Source of the DNA: Epiperipatus broadwayi
Taxonomy: Eukaryota > Onychophora > Udeonychophora > Euonychophora > Peripatidae
DNA: 64,000 nt
Assembly (NCBI GenBank): GCA_028023455.1
Contig: JAQFVV010000029.1
Span: 10,148,644 to 10,212,643 of the forward strand
Direction: 5' to 3'
Below, in pieces: positions 39,801-51,800 of the stretch (positions are counted from its first letter, which is position 1; the number at the start of each line of letters is the position of its first letter). The notes beneath the pieces were generated by a model. That model was not told the DNA's origin, did no database searches, and was given only the letters and a program-made list of their open reading frames with translations. Made by a program: the position numbers and the translations under genes.

Positions 39801-42800
39801 ATTAAATAATATAATATCTTATCTAATTATATTTCAATATTAAAAAAATAAATAAAATAAGCCACTGCCAGTAATTAGCATACAAACATTTATTTATGCA
39901 CATATATATATAAGATTTAAAATTATTTTAGTATTAGTTTTACATTTCAAAATTTAACCTACATTTTTAACTTTGATTTTTGACTTTAATTTACCTTTAA
40001 TTACTATTATATTCTAATTTTACATTTTAATTAAGTTCGCACAGATAAATTTATGAAAGCTTGTTTATAATGTTGAATACAGATCGGTTACATAGATTTC
40101 ACGGTCAAAAACATTTCAAAATAAACATAAACGATCAAAATACAAAATTATTGATTACTGACAATTGCGGAGGGAAATTTATACGTAACCCAATAGTATT
40201 CACCATAAGATACTTGCATTGTCACCAATAACTTAAAAGACATCCGAATAAATACATTTTTGATACTCACCGTAAGGTATCATTATTTATCGAATGTCTA
40301 TATATTTTGATCAAATATGGAAACGCAAAACATAGTTAACCAATAAACAATCCATGCAAGCGTCTATAAACAACTTAAATTTAATGCATTTCTATTTAGG
40401 GTCGAGTATGAATAGACCACATAAATTTGCTTTTGAAAATAAACATTCTATCCCTATTTAACCCTAGGTTAAAATTCGTAGTCAAACTGGCATCAATTCA
40501 TCTGATACATCGATGTATTCAATGTAATAAAATACGGCAGCACAAAAAGTTAAGAGAAGAAATTGCTTCTCATGAGATAGGAATATTACATCTATCTGCA
40601 AAGAGGAGCAATAAAACAAAAAACTCCATAGAAAGGAACTGCGGTATCCGACTTATAATTCCTTCCATAGGCAAACGGAAGTGTGCGGCGTATGAAGCGA
40701 TTCTGCCCGTAGCGAATCAATATTACATCTACTAATCACACCAATATATCCAATCCATTGACCCAATCTAACCACGAAACAAATAACCCAAGATTACCCT
40801 CCCCTAATATAACTTTACAAATCTATACAGCCATTCACGCCCGACTTAAGTTTAACATTGATATATTTTAATTTATCGGAAAACAGAAATCATAAATAAA
40901 ACTTAAAGAACAAAAAGTAAATAAATAAATGGAAATGATTTTAAATATATATAAAAAAAGAAATACATCAAATAACATTATTAATAAATTAAGTTGGTCA
41001 GATAGGATAAGATTGCAATCATTTAACTCTGGAAAGTTTAATTTAATGTTCATTATTTATAAAGTTCTTACGGTTTAAAACAGTTCCTCTTTATCCGTTG
41101 CTTGCCATGAACGTGAATTCCCACGCCGTCCTAAGATTGATATTCTGTTGGCCGATTTATTTATCCATCCGGAGGTTTTTGTTTTAACTGGTCCTCAATG
41201 TAGAAAAACGATAGTTCATTTCTCTTTCTTTACTAGCAAAACTGAAGGGATTGAATCGTGCGTCTGTTTCAATCCCTTCTTCACTTCCGCACTACCACAT
41301 ATCTCTCACATCGTAATTAATCATTCACTAACTAATAATTTCCAAATTTTCCTTTTATACGTATTCGAAGGATTGACTTGGCATTATGTCATCGATGTGA
41401 TGATCCTTTCGCTGAGGTCCGATTTCCCGATGGATTTCTTTCATTGGCTATTTGTTTCTATTGTTTTCCTATCTGACCGATGTTTTTACATTTAAATGCC
41501 CAAGGCTGGTTTACATTTAACTAATTAACAATCATTTCCATTTCTGATTAATTAACCTGTTTTCCAAATCAAATATATATTTTTATCTCTAAATCTTTTT
41601 AAGTTTTTGTTTTTAAAATACCTTTTCTATTTTTAATACAGTTTTATTTTAATAATTTTTTTTTTATCTGTGCGATTTAATATATACGAGTTTAAGATGA
41701 TATTTAATTTCAATTTTTAATTCTTAAAGAAAATTTTTAAATGCGAACTTTTTAATTTACTTTCATGTTTAATAAATATAAAAAAAACAATGTAACGAAC
41801 GTCTGTGCTCGTTACAATATAATAAAAATAATTATTAATAAATGATTTAGTATGATCAAACAGGAATTCACATTTCTATTTAAATACTGGAAAATTTTTT
41901 TATTTAAAGTTCATGAATTATATATAGTTCTTACGGTTTAAAAGTCCATACTTTATAGTTGCATATGATTTGGATCTCGTGTTGTTTCTAATACTCACGA
42001 CGTCATGGGGAGACCGATATGCTGTTAACCATTCTATTGGTATTCATCCGGAGGTCCTTTGCTCTAGCTGGCATAGCTCGATTTCTTCTTTTGGAAAAGC
42101 TTAAGGGATTGAAAGTGCGTCTCTGAAAGTGCGTCTTTTCAGTCCCTTCTCCTTCAACTCTCCCGGAACTGAACTTTATTTCCAATCTTTTCTTTTTTAT
42201 ATCAAAACTCCGGATTAACTGAACATGATGTCATGATGATGATGATTCTTTCACTATGGTCCGTTTCCTGAGGGATTTTATTGGTTATTCTGTTCTTATT
42301 GTTTTTATCTTCTATCTGACCTTTAATTATAAATTTTGAGATGCCCAAGGGCTAGTTTACTTAGACTAATTAAAAATAATCATTTCCATTTTTAGCCTTT
42401 TACACAATAGAAGTAATTAAATTTTATACGTTCTTAAAAAAAATCTTCTCTCTCAATCTTTAAATATTTTCTTTTTCTTTTTTTACATTGATTTACTTTT
42501 AAGTACTTTTTCTTAAATATTTATTTTTCCTTACTTTTTTTCTCTTCTTTTTTTTTAGATAATTTTAATAGTTTTCCATCTGTGCGATTTTATATATATA
42601 TATACGAGTTTTGATGACTTTTAATTTTCAATTTTTAATTCTTAAAAACAAATTTTTATTTGCGAACTTTTTCTTTTTTTATATTTTATTTCTAATTTTA
42701 TTTATTAGAATAATGTAAAATCATGTGTGCCTGTTACAATATATAGATGAAAATATATATTGTTTAATGAGAATAAAATGTGCGGAAGGGAGGGGGTGTT

Positions 42801-45800
42801 TTCTTTTGTTTAAAAAACTTTTCAATTATTAAATAGATTTTACAAAAAAAAAACTTTAATAAATTAAAACAAATCCCATCATATTCTAAATAGGATTTTA
42901 TTTCCATAAAAAAAAAAACCAATTTTAATGAAAATATAATAAACATTTTAAGTTAAATAACTGAGTAAATTCTAGAATCAAAAGTGGCAGATAATATTTT
43001 TGATAAAGTGAGAAAAATAATTCAACCTTTGAAAAATTTGTGGTTCTGTAAGTTGTGTTTGAAGGCTTTTTTTGCTAAAATTATTTTGTTTGTAATTAAA
43101 CCTGCATTGATGACCAAGATATGTTGTTGTTGTTTTTTTCTGATAGTTATCATAAGATTATGAACATAATAAATAGTACCAAAAGTCTATTTCCAAACAG
43201 TTAATAATTTTGAGAACCATGAGGTGTTACTTCTGACAAAATTCACCAGCAATGTTTGTGAACATTATATACTTTTTCTAATGAATTAGATTGCTTTAAT
43301 ATAACTAATAAGACAATTTCAATTAGGTCATTCATATTTCAAGCTAATGTTCCGACTTCTCTTGCTTGTACATATTTTTATTATTTCTTATATAAAAGAA
43401 TGTCAATAATTATTTTGTCATTCCCATCCTGGAATTAACTTTCCCAATATCCTACAATTATAATGCTAATTAAAATGACTTTTTTTAATTACTACATCCA
43501 TCACATTCATAATGCTAACAGGGATGATCTCATTTATACATACATACATACACAAATATGCAAATCTAAGCGATTATCTTACTCTCAAATATGTTTATAT
43601 AAATACTTTTAAATTTCTTTTTTTTTTATGTATTTAACATATTAAAATACTAAACATAAATTGATTTTATATATTAAAGCATTTCAAAATATAAATCGTA
43701 TATTTAAAAGCTTTTTCCTGAGTTGATAGTTTACAATTCTTAATATTTTTTCTTTTGAGAAATGTTAACTTCATTTTTTTTTTTTATCTAAACTTAACAT
43801 CTTCATTTTTTTTTTTTATCTAAACTTAACATCTTGTTTCTTAAACCTAAGATTTTTAATAAATTAATGCTAAGGGACATTACTATATTCTTAATAAAGT
43901 TTCAATACTCATTTATAGTTAAAATGTGACTGCTTTCTTTCAACTCATGAAATAAGTCAAACATAAAATACCAAACATAAATAAATATGTACTTAATTAA
44001 AATGAAATAATAATGCTGTATTAGAAGTTTAATAGTTCTTATAAAATATATAAAAATAAATTCATAAGTCTTTATATATATATTAGTAAATGGGATTGTT
44101 ATATTTTTTCTTTCTTTCATTTCCTTTTCTTCTATGATTTGATAGGCCCTGATGAAATAAAAAAAAAATGAATGATATTTATCATGGAGTATATATCTTT
44201 ATAATAATTTTTTTTATATATATAATATCATGTTTTTTGTTGAGTAACCCAAAATATATAAATTTACATAATATAAATATTCCAAAATTTGAAATAGTTT
44301 TGCATATTTTATACAAAGACCATTATTTTTGGATATTAGCTTTCTGGATGTATTTACATATTCAGATAATATTGGAATTAGAAAATAACTTTCAAGATAG
44401 TGCCATATTCATTATAGCTTATTTCATTATTGTTATTTCTATCATTTTCAGGAAAATTTAGAGCTTTGAGTAATAAATATACTTTTAAATAATCCATATA
44501 TTGAGAAGAGATTTTTTAATTTAGCAAATCATGTTTTTAAATTGTTTTGATAATTTAATATTTAGAAGTTGCTAGAGATCCCTTTTTAAGGTAATCTGCA
44601 TCATAATTTATATTTGTAAAGCTTTATGGCAAATAAATAACATAACTTTATAGATATTACATTATACTTACATCAAAATAGAAATAAGACATGACTATAT
44701 TTGTTTTTAAAATTTAAAATAGAATAAATCTGTTCTTAAGATTAAAATATTTTTTTTTTTTGTTCAAAATCTTTGTATGTACATTCTAAATTTCAAAATG
44801 AGAAATTTCATGTGCTTATATATATATATAATTTTGATAATCATCTAAAATCCGGGCATGACCGCCTGATGGCGTTGTTTATGTGTCAAAACCCATAAAA
44901 ATGCCGTTTCTGGGGCCGGCCTTAGGCTAATACAACATTTATATTGTATTAACCCATTGCAGGCCGCTTTACATGAAATTGCACAAAAATATTACAGTCT
45001 GTTTTGTGCTTCGAAACTATTTACTCGTATTTGTTCTATTGATAGCTGATTACCATATCGCTTGAGGGTGTCTTAATTTCAAGTCGGTACAACTTTTCAA
45101 ATCTCCATAATAGAGTAATGTCATTTATATTTAAATAATATTGTTAATTATTAATAATTGTCATATGGTCCACACCCTTCCCTAAAAAAATGTTAATATA
45201 TAAAAAATTGGCAAAGAGTATGTTCGAACACGCTTTGACAAAGCTCATGCGCTAAGTCATGTTCCAGCATGGAAAATATATGAGACCAATAAAAGGTCTG
45301 AGAAGAACATGCGATTTTTAAACTTTTCAGAATTTCCGAGTACAGAAAATGAGGGTGACTGTCCTTTTTTCGGGCACATAATGTCCTCCCAAATACCAGA
45401 CTGCTTTTATTACAGCAATAAAATAATAAATAAGTTGAAAAAGTCCAAAGTTTGTATACTTTTTTTTTTTTTATTTCATTAAAAATTGACAAGTATTTGG
45501 ATTATGTTTTTTCAGCAGGGTTAAAATAAATGACTATTTTTGTTGACTTTTTGTGAATAACAAAATATGAAAGCCCTCCCAAAAAAGCAGTTTATTATAG
45601 AAGGCAAAAAAAAAAAAGCTAATTCAAACAAAATATAAATAAAAGTAAAAAGTGAAAAAAAGTTGTTGAAAAAAAAAAGAAATTATTGACTTTTTGTTAC
45701 AATTATTTTTCCGAGTGTAAGGGTGGGTTTTCCGAGTGTGGAGGTGAGAGTTACAAAACAATTTTTTACCCCCAAAAAAACACAAAAGTTACTTTTGATT

Positions 45801-48800
45801 TAATAAAAAGAAAAACAATTTGGTCAACCCAAAAAAAAGGTAGAAAAAATTTGAAACAATTCCCAAAGAATTGCATTATATTTTTTCAGTAGGGTTAAAA
45901 TAAATTACTATTTTTGTTTACTTTTTGTTAATAATAACAGTACGAAAGCCCCCAAAAAAGCTGTTTATTGTAGAAGCCAAAAAAAAAAAAAGGCTAATTC
46001 AAATGAAATATAAATAAAACTAAAAAGTGAAAAAAAGTTGTTTAAAAATTAGAAAAATTATTGACTTTTTATTATAATTATTGATCCGAGAGTGGGGGTT
46101 TCAAAACAATTTTTGAATCCCCAACAACGCAAAAGTTGCTTTTGATTTAATAATAATAAGAAAAACAATTTAGTCAACCAAAAAAAAAAAAAAAAGTAGA
46201 ACAAAGTCAAAACAAGTCCCAAATAATTGTACCATTATATTTTTTCTGTGGGGTTAAAACAAGTTTTTTCATCGTGAAACAGTCCAAAGTTTTAAAATTC
46301 AGAAAAATAAACACAAAATTAAATTACCAAAATTTGTTGAATAAAGAAAAATGTCAGGTTAAAAAAAACAACGAAAATGAATATAAAAATTTGTTTAATT
46401 AAAAAGAAATCATGTTATAAATGAAATAAAAATTTGTTTAATCAAAAAAAAAAAAAAATATGTTCTATAAAAAAAAAAGTTGTGGCGGCCCGGTAACGTT
46501 GCATTTGATTGATTTTGTATAGCATCAACGCCCCAAGCGGCCGTGCCCGGATTTCAGATGATTACCATATAATTTTCAATTATTTATTATTTTAAATGAA
46601 AAAATAATCATGAAATTAAATAAAATCCTTTAACTTCAATTATCTTTACCATGAAATTATTTGATGTGAATACTGTACTATTTTAATTCAGGGTACTACT
46701 TTTAAGCTTTGTGATTCGAGACATAATTTCCTTTCAAAATATTATTCTAATTACACTAATTAAATCTAAACCATAAGAATAATGCCATATATCTTCAAGA
46801 TAGTTTCTATTGATATATTAAGCTTCTATTTTATAAAGCTTACTGCCTGAAAGTGAGTTGTGGATCCCTGATCATTGCATCATAAAAGTAATGGTAAAAT
46901 TTGGTTTAAGAATGCTTTATAAAATTCTGAAAATATAATAAGATTGAGATGTCAATCAATAAAATGTCATGATATTGAATATATTATTATAGTAACACAT
47001 CTTCAATGGATTGGAGATAAAAAGTGAATAAATAATATAGTAAAAGATTTTCTAATTAAAAGTTGAATTACAATTTTCATAGAAACAGCAAATACTATTT
47101 GTAATATAAAAAGAAACAAAATTAATTGCTTTCACTGATAGGATATGACTGATAACAGCATGCAATGGAAAGTTATAAGTGAAAAATTGAAATCTTTTAG
47201 AAAAAAAGTTTGCTGCAGAAATTAAGATTTTGGATCAACATATGATATATGAGAATATATTTGGGTTTGATATATTATTTCGTATAAACATTATAAAATT
47301 TAATATTATATTTGGGGGGGAGACTTAGAATGGTCAAATTTTTCAGTGAATATACAATATTTTGAGTCTTTACACAGAATTAAGCTTTTCATAGTTTTTA
47401 CTAATTACTATCATGAACTTTCTTAATTGTTATAAAGAATAGGCACTTTCTAAATCCTATTCTCAATTTATCTTATTTCTATGTATTCATATGCAGATTT
47501 TAATTTTAGATGCACTCCTTTATATAACTTGCAATTTATGGATGATTGACATATACTTTCAAATGGATATACCTCATCTTCAAAAATTATTCATTTCAAG
47601 CATGAAATAAGTCATAAAAGATTTTTTCTAAAGATAAACTTATATTCAATTAATGAAACTTCAGTATTTTTGTTAACAAGTGATCTAGAAGAAGAAAAAA
47701 CAAGACTCAGAACATATATATATAATTAGTGATTGTTAAAATAAAACAATGTCTTTTCTCATGTGAAAGTACTTCATAAAAGCCATTTGTTTTTTGCTCT
47801 TAACTTAAAATCTCTTATAATAATAAATTATGACAGGTCAATGATTAAATGTATTTATCAATTGCATAAATTTCATGAATTTAAATAGTCAAAATAACCC
47901 ATTATTATAAAGACTGGTTTTCTTCTCAATATGAACATAAATCAAAATAATCGTTAAATAGTTTAAATTGAAAAATTTAAATATAAATGGGCAGTTTTTT
48001 TTTTTACCTGTTATTACTTGAAGTTTAAATCTCTTTGAAACAAATTGCTACTAGTACTATGTACTTAATTTCAGATATTCCAATATAATATCAGCTCTAA
48101 TGTTTTTAATAAAACTCCATAATTTATTTATTCTTAGTAATTATTAGCACTTTTCACTGTTAACAATGGCAAACAACTAAGTAGGTTACATATTTAAAAC
48201 CAAGAAACTTTTTTTTTCTTTCATTAATTCTTCAAGCATTTAAATTCTAGTTAAGTTCCTTTTTCATTATCCTAAGACGTCTTTGATATCTCTTTTATTC
48301 ATAGAATTAACTAACATTTAAGTGATCAATAAAAGTATCTTTGAACGATGAGAATTCTGTGTCACACTGAAATCATACTTTGTGTAAAGTTTACAGTGAA
48401 ATTCACATCAGTGTAAATTATCTTTTCAGCCAGGATTTATTTATGAAGCTTTGTACTTGTAATTAAGTTTATTAATTCTCTTAAACTTTTGCCATGCCAT
48501 GAATAGCATTGAAATTCATCAGAATTTTGTTTTGAAATTACTATTTGAGATTATAACTTTTTTATCAAATATGCAAAACCATGTTTTGGAGCATTTTATT
48601 GCATGGCATTTCAAGCTATGCTCTAATAGAATGTAAATTTATTGTAGATAAAAAGTCATAGAGAAAAAAAAATTTTATTTTAATCAATTATTATTTCTCA
48701 TGAATTTTATGCCATTAAAAAAAAAAATCAGGTAATGGGAAATAACACCTTTGCAATCTTTTTCTAATCTTTGTCAATAAATCTCTCCTTAAAAACAATA

Positions 48801-51800
48801 AAGATATTTCATACTTAAAGAAAAATTCTCCTTGAAGACAAAGCAAATGTATTTACAATAAGTGTTGTCTACATTGTATTTCTAGAGTTGGAAGAGAAAT
48901 GTCACTAAACATATTTCTCTTGAATTATTTTAATCTTGCAAGCCAATGATTCCTAATTTTTTTTTCACTTGTATACAATTTGATACTTTTGTATTCTTCA
49001 TATTAGCAAAATGTTTTGTAATTAATATAGCTGCTGTCATTTCAAATTTATATGTTGTAACTGAAAATAAAATGGCCAAAAATGGAATTAAAAAGTAATG
49101 TATCGATTTAAAACAATGACAAAGAGAAAAAAAAAAAAGAAGAACTTACTCATAGAATATTGCTCACAGATTTGATTGGATTTGCTTAAATATATAATTC
49201 AATATTGATGTGACAATATTTGAATATTATAAAGCAGATGAAACCTGAGATCATGTACATTAAAGTGGTACGATTACAACATATAATTGAAAAAGGGATT
49301 CTCCACTATTCACCACAACAAAGGAAGGAAATAAGGCTTCTCTCAAAATTAAATAACAAAAAAAAAAAAACCCTGAATCTTTACTAGTTATAATGTTTAA
49401 TTAATTTCATAATTTTTAACTTCTTTTAAATTAACAATGTTAACACTCATTCTTAATTCCATGAAGAATAAAAGATTAAAATGGGGTGGATGGGTGGGTG
49501 CCTCCATTACAAGTGTTTTGATTAAATAGCTTCTTTCACTGATAGTTTACAAAAATAAGGACAAATATTAACATCATTAATTTAAAAATACAATTGTTTA
49601 TATAAAACATATACGAGTAAAAAAAAAAAATTAAATAGTTTTTTTTTCATTTTTTTTTTTTCATATGTCATAGCATCGGCCGGGACGCGAACCGTCTGCA
49701 ACCAACTACTTGCTTGCAAGTCGGCTGCGATGACCTCGGCTAACAATGCTTGCTCAGGAGTTGATAAGAAGTTTGAGCACAGGAAGTGCAAATAATTGGA
49801 ATTGATTCGAAGACCTTATACTCCCGAGGCGAGCATTCGACCACTGCATTAACCCATACAGGGTAGCATTTGGGTGAAAGAATGCTAAAATTATGAATTC
49901 AAATACGGTAATTTGTAAAAATATATGATAATTTCTTTAAATTTAATTCAAGTGTACATCCATACAAAGAATAAAGTTTAATATTTTAAATTTGAAGACT
50001 AATTGTCTTATGTTTGAGAATAAGAACACAATTACGTTAATATCTAGAAACTGAAAGGCTTTAAGAAGTTAAGTCAATAATTTGAATTAGAAGTAACTTT
50101 TGATTTATATCTTGTTTTACATTAATGTGTATATATATATTTACTATTATCCTTTTTTTTTTGTATATCCCTAAATGTCTTCATTTATATTTCATGTTAG
50201 GGATCACTTTTATATATCATAATCAAGCAATATGTCTAATAATAAAAATAAAAAAATTCTGGATTGAACTTTGAATTTAATAATACCAATAACATTATAC
50301 AAATCTAGTAATTCTGATAAGAAGACATATGGTCCCTGGATCAAAAGTCTCAATGAGGGTGAGGATTGAAATGAGAAATAAACTATATTTTTTTTTCATA
50401 TCTCAAACCACCGCCGCAGGCGCCCCCCCCCCCCCCACCCCCACCCACTTTCTTTCTGGCCCCCCCCCCAAAAAAAAAAAAAAAAACTTTAAACTATATT
50501 TATCTTGCAAAAATTAAGATATTCACATTACTTATTTTGTAACATTAATTGTTATAATTCAGTATTACTCATGGTGAGAATTAAGAATTTGAGAATTCTA
50601 ACAAATATCAAATTCAATACACTACTAAATATTTAACTTTGTAAAAATTAGGATGAAAATATTTGCATTACTTATTTGTAGCACATCCAAATTATTACAC
50701 TAAATTACTACTTAATAATATTCAAGATTCATTCCATTCTGCAAAATGTACAGTCTCTATTAAATTATTCTCAAACTGTATCCTTATCACTGTTTTCAGA
50801 TAACAATATTAAACATTCTTTCTACTACTATGATTTAGTCATTAAACATCTTTTTTTTCCTTAATTGTTATAGTCCTATTTTTTGAGAAAATTCCAATGT
50901 TATATCCACCACTATTAAGAGCAAAAAGGTACACTGCATCTATAGTTTACCACTTCATTTTCCAGTCAATATATCTAATACGAAAAAAATCTGTCCACAT
51001 GCTTAAAGACACTACTAAACATCCAATTAGCCTTCTCTACAAAGCAAATAAAAAAAAAACAAGTTTCAAATAAGTAGTGATAAATCATTCTGTACCAATA
51101 TATATTACTTCAATAATATGCTATCCAAAAAAAAAAATGTGAATAAACAAAAGAAAATAGAAAAATATTAAAATTTGTTAATTTAATACATTTCACAACA
51201 TGCCACCTGCAATTTTTCCAACTTGAAGCACTGTATGTGATCATGTTTTAAAAAAAAAAAAAAGTCAAAATATGAAAATTTAATAAATTTTATAATATGG
51301 CAGCAACTATTTTCTGTCTCAAAGCACTGTGTTCGATAATGTTTACTGATATAATTTCTTCTGTTTATGTTGAAAGCCTACACATTTTATTTTTTCTTTA
51401 ATATTCATTTCGTATTTGATGTACAACATTTCGCACAATAAAATATTTTCTAAGTATAATGCTAAATTTTTTTTACGAAATTTAAAAACATTTGAAAAGT
51501 TAATACTGAATTAAAATACATCAAAACAACTACAGAGAGCATAGTCTGCTGACAATGAGATTGCCATTATCTATCGATAGAAAAAAAATAATTGGCAAAA
51601 AAGGACATTATCCAGAGCATATGTAAATTGCAATGAAAGTAAGACAAAAAAAATATGGTATACAAAGTTTTTTATTTTTTGAATAAATGCGAATGAGTGA
51701 ATACACACTTAGGAAAATATATATGAAAGTGTGCCCTTCCTCCCCTCTGTTTATTATTCATAACTACATTACTATTATTTCATCTTAATTATGCTATAAT

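Larger units (their letters stand above)
38550..42738. mobile_element. Old LTR (solo-LTR-like) copy C, split by nested copy A
   Basis: Outer ends are TATAACGG (38550), a mutated form of the TGTAACGA end, and ...GTTACA (42738). The flanks are a 4-bp duplication, ATAT on both sides. The left part (38550-39619) aligns to the first about 1.3 kb of copy A, with deletions: GGGCGCCATC, AACCTAGGYYAAAAKTCGYAGTC, ACTCCATAGRAAGG. The right part (41817-42738) aligns to the remainder: AGTTCTTACGGTTTAAAA, a CATCCGGAGGT block, CTTTTCAGTCCCTTC-like blocks, AAATGCCCAAGG, ATCTGTGCGATTT. It is clearly older than A. No internal element coding region is present. Confidence 0.8.

Noticed and set aside
44168-44461. 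97-codon plus-strand open frame suggestive of a membrane protein
   Set aside because: The hydrophobicity comes from TA-rich codons (Ile, Tyr, Phe). There is no family signature, and the region is otherwise featureless intron.
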